DNA of 64,000 nt from Anaerolineae bacterium (GCA_022824365.1 JAJEAA010000018.1:372001-436000); one strand, 5' to 3'; shown: positions 9,382 through 18,620, counted from the first letter of the stretch. Translations and numbers: made by a program. Notes: generated by a model from the letters alone, not told the origin.

Positions 9382-10140
9382 TCAAGCGTCTTTGTGCAAG
9401 AAGCCGCCATCGACGCGCAAGATCGCGCCGGTGATGTAATCTGCTTCGTCTGATGCCAGGAAGGCGACCGCCTTGCCTATATCGGCCGGTGTGCCCAGGC
9501 GTCCCCAAGGCAGCGCTTTCCCCTGCTCGTGAAGAAACTCGGCGCCGAAGTCCTCGCGCTCGCCGGGCGTATCAATCCAGCCCGGCTCAATAATATTGGC
9601 ATTTATCCGGTATGGCGTCAACTCGCGGGCGATAGACATCCCCATATGATTAAGCCCGGCTTTGGCCGCATTATAAGCGATCGCCTTTTGGTATGGCATT
9701 TCGGCATGAACGCTGGAAATGAAGACCATCTTCCCGCCCTTGCCGCGCTCGACCATGTGCCGGGCGACCAGTTGACTCATGTGGAAACCGGCGATCAATG
9801 TACCTTGAATAACACGCTCAAACACATCTGGCCCGCAGTCCAGAAAGCCGTCCCGATTGCTGTAAGCCGGGTTGCTCACCAGGATGTCGAGCGCGTCCGC
9901 ATTATTCAGAGCCTGCTCAAGGAGCAACTCGCAACCAGCGCGACTGAATACATCCGCTTCCAACGCCAGGGCAGCGCCGCCGGCCGCTTTGATCTCCGCC
10001 ACGGTCGCCGCCAGATCCGGGCTGCCGGGACGATCATTGACAACGACGCGAGCGCCACGCGCCGCCAACTCCTGCGCGCAGCCTTTGCCGATGCCGCGCC
10101 CGCCGCCGGTCACTAACGCGATTTTCCCAACCAGACTCAT
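9382..10140 (-). CDS. Short-chain dehydrogenase/reductase (SDR)
   Basis: A 252-residue classical SDR oxidoreductase. The NAD(P)-binding motif TGGGRGIG spans residues 11-18, the catalytic serine lies in ISSVHAE (142-143), and the YxxxK pair is Tyr156/Lys160 in AYNAAKAG. The C-terminal GAILRVDGGF is typical of the FabG-like branch. SD AAGGAGATC precedes the ATG. It sits between an aminotransferase and an aldolase gene and is probably co-transcribed with them, so oxidation of a hydroxyl group on the imported compound is more likely than a fatty-acid role. Confidence 0.92.
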   Translation of the reverse strand: MSLVGKIALVTGGGRGIGKGCAQELAARGARVVVNDRPGSPDLAATVAEIKAAGGAALALEADVFSRAGCELLLEQALNNADALDILVSNPAYSNRDGFLDCGPDVFERVIQGTLIAGFHMSQLVARHMVERGKGGKMVFISSVHAEMPYQKAIAYNAAKAGLNHMGMSIARELTPYRINANIIEPGWIDTPGEREDFGAEFLHEQGKALPWGRLGTPADIGKAVAFLASDEADYITGAILRVDGGFLHKDA

Positions 10141-10205
10141 CTCAACGATCTCCTTGCTTCAGGCCGGTCAATGCCGCGGCCGCCATTTGGCTTGACTGCC
10201 GCGCT

Positions 10206-11372
10206 CTAAACCAGCAGAGGACGCATCTGCCGCAGCGCTCGTTCCAGCAGCGGCAACTCGGCCGCGTAGCAAAGCCGCGAGTAGCCTTCCCCTTGCGGAC
10301 CGAAGGCGGCGCCCGGCGCCAAGCCAACACCGCACTCATTCAGCAGCTTTTCCGCAAAGCTATAACTGTCGGTCACGCCGTCCACGGCGAAGAAGGCGTA
10401 GAAAGCCGCGCTCGGCAGCGGAAAACAGACTCTTGGCAGTTGCGCGAATTCACTCATGACCAAGTCGCGAGCCGCCCGATAGCGGGTCCGCGCCGCGTTT
10501 ACAAAGGCTTCACCCTCTTGCAGCGCGGTGATGCCGGCGATTTGCGTTGGCGCGAATATGCAGGAGAAGTTGAACTCGCTTACCGCCGCCAGCGTGTCAA
10601 TCAATGAAACGGGCGCGGTCAGCCAGCCCAGGCGCCAGCCCGTCATCGCCCAGGATTTCGAGAAACTGTTTACGATCAGGTACTTGTCGCCGTCAGTGAT
10701 CTTATCGGCAAAGCTCGGCGCGCAGTCGCGGTCGTAGACGATCCGGTTGTAGACCTCGTCAGCGATGAGCCAGATATCACGCTCGCGGCAGAAGTCGATG
10801 ATCTGCTGTTGTTCATCGTCCTCGAGCATCCAACCAGTCGGATTATTGGGCGAGTTGATGAGTAGCGCGCCGGTATGTGGCGGGCAGGCGGCGAAGAGCT
10901 CATCCAGATCAAGCGTCCACTGGCCGTCGCTCGGACGCAGCGACACGCGAACAATCTCGGCGCCCAGGATCTCGGCGGCGGCGGGCAGGTTCGGCCAGAC
11001 CGGCGATGGCACGACGACCGCGGCGCCATCGGCAACTATGCACTGTAGCGCGACCGCCAGCGCCGACATGCCCGAAGGCGTCACGCCAATATTGCCTTCG
11101 GTGAAGTTGGTTCCGTACAAACCATTGGCATATTCCGCCAGCGCGGCGCGCAGCTCAATAATGCCGAGGTTCGGCTGATAAAAGGTCTGCCCCTCGTCGA
11201 TGGCGTCTTTGGCGGCTTGACGAATGAATTCGGGGGTCGGTTTATCCGGCTCGCCGAACCAGAGCGGAATGACATCGGCGCGGCCCATGGCGGAATTTGC
11301 CAGCTTGCGAATCAGGCTCGGCTGCAGCGCGCGCACTGCCGGGCGCCCGGCGTGGATCGTCATGAAGGTCAA
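10206..11372 (-). CDS. Class I/II aminotransferase (PLP)
   Basis: A 388-residue fold-type I aminotransferase of the aspartate-aminotransferase group. Landmarks are the NSPNNPTGW motif, the aspartate in LIADEVYNR, and the PLP-binding lysine in NSFSKSWAMTGWRLGW. The start ATG overlaps the stop of the upstream ABC permease (ATGA), and its SD (AAGGAG) lies inside that gene, so import and deamination are translationally coupled. This links the importer to an amino compound, even though the transporter is of the ribose type. Substrate unknown. Confidence 0.92.
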   Translation of the reverse strand: MTFMTIHAGRPAVRALQPSLIRKLANSAMGRADVIPLWFGEPDKPTPEFIRQAAKDAIDEGQTFYQPNLGIIELRAALAEYANGLYGTNFTEGNIGVTPSGMSALAVALQCIVADGAAVVVPSPVWPNLPAAAEILGAEIVRVSLRPSDGQWTLDLDELFAACPPHTGALLINSPNNPTGWMLEDDEQQQIIDFCRERDIWLIADEVYNRIVYDRDCAPSFADKITDGDKYLIVNSFSKSWAMTGWRLGWLTAPVSLIDTLAAVSEFNFSCIFAPTQIAGITALQEGEAFVNAARTRYRAARDLVMSEFAQLPRVCFPLPSAAFYAFFAVDGVTDSYSFAEKLLNECGVGLAPGAAFGPQGEGYSRLCYAAELPLLERALRQMRPLLV

Positions 11373-12355
11373 TCTCCTTCTTGTTTGTAGAGCGCCACCG
11401 CCGCGACGATGATGACCCCTTGAATAAGTCCCTGAATGAATTGATTGACGCCAAGCATAACCAGCAGATTGGCGGTGATGCCAAGCAAAAGGACGCCGCC
11501 CAAGGTGCCGAGCACGCTCGCCCGACCGCCAAAGAGGCTTGTCCCGCCGATGATAACCGCGGTGATCGTCTGCAACTCAATGCCGTCTCCAATCGCCGGG
11601 TCGCCTACGCCCATTCGCGATAGCCAGAGCAAGCCGGTCACCGCCGCCGTCAGACTGCAAAGCACATAAACGCCATAGCGCACCGCCTTGATTGGCACGC
11701 CGGAAAGACGCGCGACTTCGATATTGCCGCCGACGGCGAAGAGATATTTGCCAAATACCGTGTAGCGCAGCAAAAGCATCGTTAAAACGATAAGTACAAA
11801 GAACATCCAGGCGATCACCGGAATAGGACCGATCTTCTGCACGTAGAACATCATGACTTCGCGGCTGGCTTTGCCGACCGGCGATGATGAAATGGTCAAG
11901 CCAATCCCGCGCAAAATGACCAGCGATGCCAGCGTCACGATAAAGGGCGCAATGCGCAACTCGTTGATCAGGAAACCATGAATCAAACCGACCAGCACGC
12001 CCAAGCCAAGCGTAGCGATGATGGCGGGCAAGACGTTGCCGCTCTCGCCATTCATCACAATCGCCGAGACCAGGATGGACACTTTGACCAGCGAGCCAAC
12101 CGAAAGGTCGATGCCGGCTGTTAGAATCACCAGCATCTGGCCCAGCGCAACGATGCCGAGGAAAGCCGACTGACGCGCGACATTGGTCAGGTTGCGTTCG
12201 GTGAAGAAGCGCTCGGATTGCGTGATGCCGATGATGACGAGCAGCAGGATAAAGGCGTAGACCATGATTATCGGTCCGTTGCGGCGCAAGAAGACCGCGC
12301 GCGCCCGGGAATCGCGCTTGGACTTGCCTCCGAACAGATTCGCTGTCTGATTCAC
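11369..12355 (-). CDS. Ribose-type (RbsC/BPD_transp_2) ABC permease
   Basis: A 328-residue, strongly hydrophobic permease of the carbohydrate uptake transporter-2 class. Family stretches include ILTAGIDLSVGSLVKVS and the late IIGGTSLFGGRASVLGT. It overlaps the ATPase gene upstream and the aminotransferase gene downstream by 4 bp each. It is the second such permease in the operon; the other is at 15188-16165. The two probably form a heterodimeric channel. Confidence 0.94.
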   Translation of the reverse strand: MNQTANLFGGKSKRDSRARAVFLRRNGPIIMVYAFILLLVIIGITQSERFFTERNLTNVARQSAFLGIVALGQMLVILTAGIDLSVGSLVKVSILVSAIVMNGESGNVLPAIIATLGLGVLVGLIHGFLINELRIAPFIVTLASLVILRGIGLTISSSPVGKASREVMMFYVQKIGPIPVIAWMFFVLIVLTMLLLRYTVFGKYLFAVGGNIEVARLSGVPIKAVRYGVYVLCSLTAAVTGLLWLSRMGVGDPAIGDGIELQTITAVIIGGTSLFGGRASVLGTLGGVLLLGITANLLVMLGVNQFIQGLIQGVIIVAAVALYKQEGD

Positions 12356-13863
12356 GTCAAAGCCGCCTCGGAACCGCCCATGGTCGCCAACTCAATAATC
12401 CGCGCCTCGCCCGCTTCTTCACGCGCGAGTTCGCCCGCGATCCGGCCGTCGTTCATCACCAGAATCCGGTCGCTCATGCCGATAATTTCCGGCAATTCCG
12501 AAGAAATCATGACGATTGCGATGCCGCGATCGTTGAGTTGCCGCATCAATTTGTAGATTTCGAATTTGGCGCCGACATCCACTCCTCGCGTCGGTTCGTC
12601 CAGGATGATGACCGCGGGATCGGTCGAAAGCCACTTCGCTAGCACCACCTTCTGTTGATTGCCGCCGCTGAGAAACTGCGTCTCCTGGTCGGACGACGAC
12701 ATGACAATGGACAGGCGCTCTTGCGCCCCCCGCACGACGGCCTCTTCCGCCGCGCGCTTCAAGACGCCCAGGCGCGTCAGACTTGACAATATCGGGATGG
12801 TAACGTTGATGCGAACAGACAGCGCCGTGAATAACCCATGCGTCTTGCGGTCCTCCGGCACGAGCGCCAAGCCAGCGTTTATCGCTTGCGCCGGGCTGCC
12901 CCACCTGGCTTCGCCTCCGCCCGCCAACTTGATCGAGCCGCCAGTCAGCGGGTCGGCGCCAAATAGCGCGCGCGCCAACTCCGTCCGGCCCGAGCCGACC
13001 ATGCCGGCGATGCCCAGTATCTCGCCCGCGTAGAGTTCCAGGCTGACCCCAGCGAGGATCGTGTCGGTCGAAACATCTTCCGCCACCAGCACCAATTCGC
13101 CCTGCTCATGTTCGGTCTGCGGGAAGACCTCGTCCAGCGGCCGCCCCACCATGAACTCGACCAGGGTAGCGCGGTCCAACTCGCCAATGGGACGCGTGGC
13201 GACCAGTTCGCCATCCTTGAGTATCGTGACTTCATCGGCGATGCGGAAGACTTCTTCCAGCCGATGTGAAATATAGATGACGGTAACGCCTTGCAACTTG
13301 AGTGATTCGATGATCCGAAATAGCTGATCCAGCTCGCTGCCCGCGAGGATGGCGGAGGGCTCGTCCATCACAATAAGATCGGCATTCTGGGATAGGGCTT
13401 TGGCGATTTCCACGAGCTGCTGTTGCGCAATCGTCAACTCGCTGACCGGCAGGCGCAGGTTCAGCCTGATGCCCAGCCGCTTAAGCAACTCCCCGGCCCG
13501 GTCATACAGCTCACCCAGGTTCAAGATGCCCAGGCGGTTGCGCGGCTCGCGGCCCAGGAAGATATTCTCGGCCACCGACATCTGCCGCACCAGCGCCAGC
13601 TCCTGATAGATGATGCTGATGCCGCTATCGATAATTTCCGCCGTGGAGGCTTGGTCGCGGATCGCGCCTTTGTACACGATTTCGCCAGCGTCAGCGCGGT
13701 AGGCTCCGGCCAGTATCTTCATCAGCGTGGATTTGCCAGCGCCGTTTTCGCCCACCAGACCATAAACCAGTCCCGGCTTGCAGCGAATCGATACCTCCTT
13801 CAGCGCCTGCACGCCAGCGAAGGATTTTGAGATATTACGCATTTCCAGAATGTATTCGCTCAT
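12352..13863 (-). CDS. Ribose-type ABC ATPase with two nucleotide-binding domains (RbsA/MglA-like)
   Basis: A 503-residue tandem ATPase that energises the CUT2 importer. Domain 1 has Walker A GENGAGKSTLMK and Walker B LIVMDEPSAIL; domain 2 has the degenerate P-loop GMVGSGRTELARAL usual for this class, with signature LSGGNQQKVVLAKWL and Walker B VIILDEPTRGVD. The frame extends upstream to a TTG at 13920, but MSEYILEMRNISKSF from ATG 13863 matches where the family begins. Its 3' end overlaps the permease gene by 4 bp. Confidence 0.94.
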   Translation of the reverse strand: MSEYILEMRNISKSFAGVQALKEVSIRCKPGLVYGLVGENGAGKSTLMKILAGAYRADAGEIVYKGAIRDQASTAEIIDSGISIIYQELALVRQMSVAENIFLGREPRNRLGILNLGELYDRAGELLKRLGIRLNLRLPVSELTIAQQQLVEIAKALSQNADLIVMDEPSAILAGSELDQLFRIIESLKLQGVTVIYISHRLEEVFRIADEVTILKDGELVATRPIGELDRATLVEFMVGRPLDEVFPQTEHEQGELVLVAEDVSTDTILAGVSLELYAGEILGIAGMVGSGRTELARALFGADPLTGGSIKLAGGGEARWGSPAQAINAGLALVPEDRKTHGLFTALSVRINVTIPILSSLTRLGVLKRAAEEAVVRGAQERLSIVMSSSDQETQFLSGGNQQKVVLAKWLSTDPAVIILDEPTRGVDVGAKFEIYKLMRQLNDRGIAIVMISSELPEIIGMSDRILVMNDGRIAGELAREEAGEARIIELATMGGSEAALT

Positions 13864-13937
13864 GCCAAGGGAAAAGCGGCACCCGAAACGCCAGGGCGCG
13901 CCGGATACCGCTTTGATCAACTTATTCGGCTTTCAGA

Positions 13938-15092
13938 TTAGCCGTCGTCCATGGTGGTGAAACCGAGTTCCGCCAGCTTCTCATCGGGCATCGTGATCGG
14001 CCCGTGCACGTCATCGCTCCACTCTTCGCGGAAGTAGTCGGCGCCCTCGACATCGGTGAAGGGTTCGCTGTTGGGGATAACGCCGGAGAAGTCGATGAAA
14101 CGCGCGATCGGCTCGCCCGACAAGATTTGCAGCGCCGCGTCAATGCACATGGTGATCATGGCGTTGGGATACTGCCAGGCGAGGTACTTGATGTCATGCT
14201 CCAGCGCCAAGCGCAGGAAGCCGTTCTGCCATTCGCCGCCGCCGATAGGCGGGATATCCAAGCCGGCATCCAGGTAGGCGCTGATGATACCTTGCGACAT
14301 CTGCGCGCCGCCCGACCAAATGCCATCGATCTCATCGCCATATTGCACCAGCCAGGTCTCCATAATGCCCTTGGCATCAGCCGGCGACCAGAAGCCAGGC
14401 TGCTTGTCCAGCACGTTGATGCCCGGATTGGCATCAAAGACAGCTTGGGCGCCCTCTTCCATGATGTCCGAGGTCGTGACGCCGGGGATGCCGGTCATGA
14501 AGACGACATTGCCTTCGCCGCCGAGCTGGTCAACCACATATTGCGCCAAGCTGGCGCCGACAACCCAGAGGTTCGTGCCGACTTCCGTGACAAAATTGTC
14601 CGTTTCGACCGCGCTCGCGCAGAGTACAACCGGCACGCCCTGCATCATCGCCCGCTCGACCGGCGCTGATAAAGCCGCCGCGCCCATAGGCACCAGAATA
14701 AGCGCATCGGGCTCCTGCGCCAGCAAGTCTTCGACCTGCGGCACTTGAATATCAGCGCTGGCTTGGGCATCGCCATAGAGCAACTCGGCGACTACATCCT
14801 CACCCAAGTGCTCGACATACCAGTTTGCGTGCGCGTCAAATAACGCGGACCAGGCGTTGCTCGTGCCCTGCGCCGCCAGCGCGATCCGGTAGGGACCGTC
14901 CTTGGCAAAATCGCTGGTGTCGTAGGTCTCGTCCAGGCGCGACAGGACACTCTGCAAGTACGGCGAGGCTTCAATCTGCTCGTCGGTGAATTCGAAGCCC
15001 AGCATATCGCCGTCATCGTCCTGCGCCAGCGTCGCCGCGCCGAGGCCTGTCAACAGCCCCAAGACCAACAGTAAACTCAGTAACTTCTTCAT
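13938..15092 (-). CDS. Periplasmic-binding-protein-4-type receptor (ribose class)
   Basis: Secreted binding protein (384 residues) of the CUT2 importer. A signal peptide starts MKKLLSLLLVLGLLTGL and ends near TLAQDDD, without a lipobox cysteine. The mature part has the two-lobe pattern of the ribose/galactose class, with YRIALAAQGTSNAWSALF and DALILVPMGAAALSAPVE. SD GAAAGGATA precedes the ATG. Its place between the first permease and the ATPase is common in such operons. The ligand is not evident; the aminotransferase and aldolase downstream hint at an amino or hydroxy acid rather than a plain sugar. Confidence 0.9.
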   Translation of the reverse strand: MKKLLSLLLVLGLLTGLGAATLAQDDDGDMLGFEFTDEQIEASPYLQSVLSRLDETYDTSDFAKDGPYRIALAAQGTSNAWSALFDAHANWYVEHLGEDVVAELLYGDAQASADIQVPQVEDLLAQEPDALILVPMGAAALSAPVERAMMQGVPVVLCASAVETDNFVTEVGTNLWVVGASLAQYVVDQLGGEGNVVFMTGIPGVTTSDIMEEGAQAVFDANPGINVLDKQPGFWSPADAKGIMETWLVQYGDEIDGIWSGGAQMSQGIISAYLDAGLDIPPIGGGEWQNGFLRLALEHDIKYLAWQYPNAMITMCIDAALQILSGEPIARFIDFSGVIPNSEPFTDVEGADYFREEWSDDVHGPITMPDEKLAELGFTTMDDG

Positions 15093-15187
15093 GATGATAT
15101 CCTTTCAGGTGCAAATTGATTATCCGATCTTACGAACATTGCTATTCAGTATCTTCGATATCGTCGCCTCCTTTCCAAGTTGAGCAA

Positions 15188-16165
15188 TCACGATTCTACA
15201 TTGGCGACGCTGTATAACGTGACCGCCCCCAGTATGACCAGCCCTTTGATAATGAACTGCACCTCGACATCCAAGCCCAGAAGCACCACCATCGTGCTAA
15301 GTATCTGTATGATCAAGACGCCGGCGATCGTGCCGAGCAAACCGCCGCGCCCGCCAACGAAGGCCGTGCCGCCAACGACCGCCGCCGCAATCGAATCAAG
15401 GTCGAGGCCGCTGCCGATGAAGCGGTCCACATAGAGCACGTAGCCGGTGAGCACAACGCCTGACGCGACCGCGAACAAGCTGCCGAGGATGTAGACCGAA
15501 ATGCGAATCGCATCAACCGGCAAGCCGGAGAGCCGCGCCGCCTCGATATTGCTTCCAACGGCGTAAACCTTGCGCCCATACGATGTGCCGCGCAGCACAA
15601 AAATGAAGATCGCGTTCAAGCCCAGCCACAAGATCAAGGGAATCGACAGAAAAGACCAGGACTGATTCACAATGCCCAGCACATCCGGGACGAAGCCGCC
15701 GGGCACGCCCCGCGTATAAGCCTGCGTCGCGCCTTTGACCAGCACCAGCATACCCAGCGTGGCGACAAAGGGCGGGACGCGCCGCTTCGTCACCAGCAAA
15801 CCATTGCCCAAGCCGACCAGCGCGCCTAAAGCCATCGCCGTCGCGATCGCCGGTATGACCATCTCATTGCGCCCGTTGCCCACTTCCGCCACCACAACCG
15901 AAGTCATGATGAAAATGCCGCCGACCGACAAATCCAAGCCCGCCACCAGCAAAACCAGAGTCTGGCCGATGGCGACAATGCCCAACTGCGACGCCTGCCG
16001 CATGACCACCGCGATCGTATCTACCGAATAGAGCTTCGGCGTCAAAACCGCGCCGACCAGCAGCAAGATAAGCAGCGCGATATAGACGCCATAATCGGCG
16101 ACAAACTTCCGCGTCTTCCAGCGCTTGTCCGCAATAGGGGCTTCGTAAGTCTTTGCCAGGCTCAT
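15188..16165 (-). CDS. Ribose-type (RbsC/BPD_transp_2) ABC permease, first of two
   Basis: A 325-residue CUT2 permease with typical segments TLVLLVAGLDLSVGGIFIMT and AAVVGGTAFVGGRGGLLGT. It appears to open the operon that runs leftwards to the aldolase. The SD is weak. It shares the same motif order as the permease at 11369-12355 but differs clearly in sequence, so the two are not a recent duplication. Confidence 0.93.
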   Translation of the reverse strand: MSLAKTYEAPIADKRWKTRKFVADYGVYIALLILLLVGAVLTPKLYSVDTIAVVMRQASQLGIVAIGQTLVLLVAGLDLSVGGIFIMTSVVVAEVGNGRNEMVIPAIATAMALGALVGLGNGLLVTKRRVPPFVATLGMLVLVKGATQAYTRGVPGGFVPDVLGIVNQSWSFLSIPLILWLGLNAIFIFVLRGTSYGRKVYAVGSNIEAARLSGLPVDAIRISVYILGSLFAVASGVVLTGYVLYVDRFIGSGLDLDSIAAAVVGGTAFVGGRGGLLGTIAGVLIIQILSTMVVLLGLDVEVQFIIKGLVILGAVTLYSVANVES

Positions 16166-16198
16166 GGCTCTACCAGGCGGGCATGATCATAGCAGCAT

Positions 16199-16690
16199 CT
16201 ACTCGTCAAGATACTTCGCCGCCCATTCAACGCCCTCCCAGGAGATCGTCTTCTCGGGTGTGATCTTGACCAGGTAACGCGGGCGCACGCGGGATGGCTC
16301 GAGGTACTCGGGACCGCGCTCGCCCAGGTAACGGACCGCCATTCGCCGCGCGATTTCCAGCCACTCGCCGTGCATCAGCGCGGGACCTTCGACGATTTCA
16401 GCGCCGCCGCGGAAGAGCACGCGCGTGTACGGGCTGCTGTCTTTGGCGCAAGAAACCGAACAGCGCGGGAAGCGAATCAAATGCCGCGCGAAGATCGTCT
16501 TCGCCCGCGGGATGACCCACATCGCCCCGCCGTCCCATTCCTGCCAGACCGGCGTCACATAAGGATCGCCCTTGCTATCGACCGTGGCGATGCGCGCGAC
16601 CACGGGACCGTCGAGGAACTCCTGCAACTCGTCGGGGTATAACCCGCGCATCTTGCCCATCCATTCAGGATACTCGCGTTTTTCGCTCAT
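16199..16690 (-). CDS. Pyridoxamine-5'-phosphate-oxidase-fold flavin/F420-type protein
   Basis: A 163-residue split-barrel protein of the PNPOx-like superfamily, whose members bind FMN, F420 or haem. The core reads VARIATVDSKGDPYVTPVWQ, then a basic segment RHLIRFPRCSVSC and a late FRGGAEIVEGP. The frame reaches an upstream start at 16723, but ATG 16690 has the better SD (GAAAGGAC). The gene lies 33 bp before the ABC permease gene on the same strand, with its own promoter-like TATACT at 16762-16767, so cotranscription is possible. Reaction unknown. Confidence 0.8.
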   Translation of the reverse strand: MSEKREYPEWMGKMRGLYPDELQEFLDGPVVARIATVDSKGDPYVTPVWQEWDGGAMWVIPRAKTIFARHLIRFPRCSVSCAKDSSPYTRVLFRGGAEIVEGPALMHGEWLEIARRMAVRYLGERGPEYLEPSRVRPRYLVKITPEKTISWEGVEWAAKYLDE

Positions 16691-16846
16691 AATTCGTCCT
16701 TTCAAAAGCTGCGAGAAACTCAAATAGCAACTGTGACAGCAGCCACCGCTTCATTTAAGTGAGTATAGCTAATGTTGCGGCGAGCGCAAAAATCGACGGC
16801 TCGTGTTCAAGTTGCCGATTCGGAATGGATACGCCCTCGCGCGACG

Positions 16847-17617
16847 TCAGACAAGCTCAATCCGCGCGCCCGCAGCATCATCCGGGGCAATAGAGCGAGC
16901 CGCGCCCGCCGTCTTGAAGCGGATCCGGTAGGGCAGCGGCCTGTTCGCAGCCAGATGTTCATGCAAAGGACCACTGTCATCCGCGGGCGTCAGATATTCC
17001 AGCCGATGCGGACCCACTTGATAGACGATCCCATGCGCGCCCAACGCTTCGTCCTGGACCGGCGCTGCCTCTATCTGCAAGGCGGCATCCATTATCCGCC
17101 TCGCCATGCCCAGATCCCGCGCGGCCAGCGTGATCGTATCAATGCCGATAACCTGATTATCGTGCTGATTCTCTTTCGGAACGCGCTCTTCACGCGGGGT
17201 CTCGTCCTCGATGACGAAAGGGATCAGACCTTGATATTCCCCGTAGATCTCGTTGTTCAACCAGGCAAGTTGATAGCCATCGAAACGGACGCGACTTAAA
17301 CCCACCAGCGGACTCATCTCGACCCCTTGTTCCTGAAAGACTTCGTAATCGCCGCGGATATCATCGGTACTCATGCAGAAGTCGATCAAGCCGCCGCCGC
17401 GACTGTGCGCCGCCTCCCACCAATAGTGATTTGGGCTGTCTTCGTAAAATGAGAGCAACTCAATATACGCCCCGTCCTGTAAGCCGATAAGCCTGTTGTA
17501 AGAGCCGATCGGATGCTTGCCCCCGCCGACCACATTAAAACCGAGCGACTTGAAGGTCGCCGTCAAACTATCCAAATCCAGTCCGGCGATGACGATATGA
17601 TCAATGCCTCGTATCAT
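16847..17617 (-). CDS. Glyoxalase-like (VOC superfamily) protein
   Basis: A 256-residue protein that begins MIRGIDHIVIAGLDLD, the standard opening of a vicinal-oxygen-chelate module, and resembles the Glyoxalase_3 group. A second, weaker module seems to start at IGIDTITLAARDLGMARRIM. VOC proteins usually bind a metal through His/Glu and act on dicarbonyls, aromatics or antibiotics; no specific reaction can be inferred. A very strong SD (GGAGGT) and an extended -10 (TGCTATACT, 17649-17657) precede it. It is divergent from the metallo-beta-lactamase gene. Confidence 0.8.
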   Translation of the reverse strand: MIRGIDHIVIAGLDLDSLTATFKSLGFNVVGGGKHPIGSYNRLIGLQDGAYIELLSFYEDSPNHYWWEAAHSRGGGLIDFCMSTDDIRGDYEVFQEQGVEMSPLVGLSRVRFDGYQLAWLNNEIYGEYQGLIPFVIEDETPREERVPKENQHDNQVIGIDTITLAARDLGMARRIMDAALQIEAAPVQDEALGAHGIVYQVGPHRLEYLTPADDSGPLHEHLAANRPLPYRIRFKTAGAARSIAPDDAAGARIELV

Positions 17618-17648
17618 GGAGACCTCCAGCTTCTCGAATCATCGCGCA

Positions 17649-17657
17649 AGTATAGCA
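17649..17657 (-). promoter_or_regulatory. Extended -10 promoter of the glyoxalase-like gene
   Basis: On the minus strand the sequence reads TGCTATACT, a TGn-extended -10 box, 31 bp upstream of the start codon. No good -35 is visible, as is usual for extended -10 promoters. Confidence 0.5.
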
Positions 17658-17746
17658 GCCGACCCCCGCCCTCGCCCTCACTTGCTTGACGAATATCGCC
17701 CAATCCGTTCTAGTTGTAGGGAAACGCGATCTTTGGAGCATAAAAG

Positions 17747-18493
17747 ATGAAACTCACAAGTGATTTGCATGTCGTCGGCGGCGGCTATTTCGGTTTTGGA
17801 TTGTCCGGTCATCTGGACTGCCACGTTTACGTCCTAAACAGCGGCTCAGAGCTGGCGCTGATTGATCCGGGCATGGGGCTGGAAAAGGACTTTGACACCA
17901 TCCTGGACAACATCCGCGATGATGGCTTGGACCCGAACAAGATACGCAAACTGATCCTGACGCATTACCACTGCGATCACATCGGCGCGGCCGCTGAAGC
18001 CCAACGCCGGCTCGATGTCGAAGTCCACGCCTCGGCCTTCGCTGCCCCATTCATCCGCATCGGCGATGAAAAAGCGGTCGCGCTGGATGTCGCCAAAGCG
18101 GCGAACTTCTATCCCGATGACTACATCCTGCCGCCCTGCCCGGTGGATGTCGAACTGGTAGAAGGCGATAGCGTCAAGGTCGGCAATCTCGAACTGGAGA
18201 CATTCGAGACGCCCGGCCACTGCGATGGCCACCTCAGCTTCCTGATGCGCGGCGGCGACCGGGTCTACCTGCTCGGCGCGGACCTCGTCTTCTGGGGCGG
18301 CAAGGTCGTCTGGCAGAATATCCACGACTGCCGCATTGACGCCTACGCCGACAGCATGTTCAAAATGGAGCCGCTTGAGTTCGACGCCTTGGCGCCGGGC
18401 CATTTACAGATTTCTCTGACAGGCGGCAAGGCGCATGTCGACGCGGCTTGCGCGGCATTCCGACAGTTGGGCATACCGCCGAATCTGCTCTAG
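17747..18493 (+). CDS. Metallo-beta-lactamase-fold hydrolase
   Basis: A 248-residue MBL-fold metallohydrolase. The dinuclear zinc motif HxHxDH appears as THYHCDHIG (His73, His75, Asp77, His78), followed by a histidine in ETPGHCDGHLSFL and another in LAPGHLQISL. There is no signal peptide, so it is likely cytoplasmic, as are glyoxalase II and lactonase types. Neighbouring genes are single units on other strands, giving no clue to the substrate. Confidence 0.9.
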   Translation: MKLTSDLHVVGGGYFGFGLSGHLDCHVYVLNSGSELALIDPGMGLEKDFDTILDNIRDDGLDPNKIRKLILTHYHCDHIGAAAEAQRRLDVEVHASAFAAPFIRIGDEKAVALDVAKAANFYPDDYILPPCPVDVELVEGDSVKVGNLELETFETPGHCDGHLSFLMRGGDRVYLLGADLVFWGGKVVWQNIHDCRIDAYADSMFKMEPLEFDALAPGHLQISLTGGKAHVDAACAAFRQLGIPPNLL

Positions 18494-18541
18494 CTTTTGC
18501 CGCGCTCACTGACAGTCTGTGCCGCAAGTTCGACCAATTGC

Positions 18542-18570
18542 TTGACACAGTAAACGTTTTCTGATAGGGT
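18542..18570 (+). promoter_or_regulatory. Promoter of the LacI-type regulator, with an operator in the spacer
   Basis: A near-perfect -35 TTGACA (18542-18547) is followed after 17 bp by TAGGGT (18565-18570), a weak -10. The spacer is filled by a LacI-family operator-like motif. A repressor bound there would block RNA polymerase, which fits autoregulation of the operon that starts at 18621. Confidence 0.6.
18548..18563 (+). promoter_or_regulatory. LacI-family operator, copy 1
   Basis: CAGTAAACGTTTTCTG, with the palindromic core AAACGTTT and the central CG typical of LacI-family sites. It lies between the -35 and -10 boxes. Confidence 0.65.
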
Positions 18571-18580
18571 CGCAAATAGT

Positions 18581-18595
18581 AGTAAACGTTTTCTG
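18581..18595 (+). promoter_or_regulatory. LacI-family operator, copy 2
   Basis: AGTAAACGTTTTCTG repeats copy 1 exactly over 15 bp. Core-to-core distance is 32 bp, about three helical turns, so two dimers could bind on one face of the DNA. It sits downstream of the -10 box and 25 bp before the start codon. Confidence 0.65.
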
Positions 18596-18620
18596 TATTT
18601 TTTTTCTTGCGGTTATTGTC

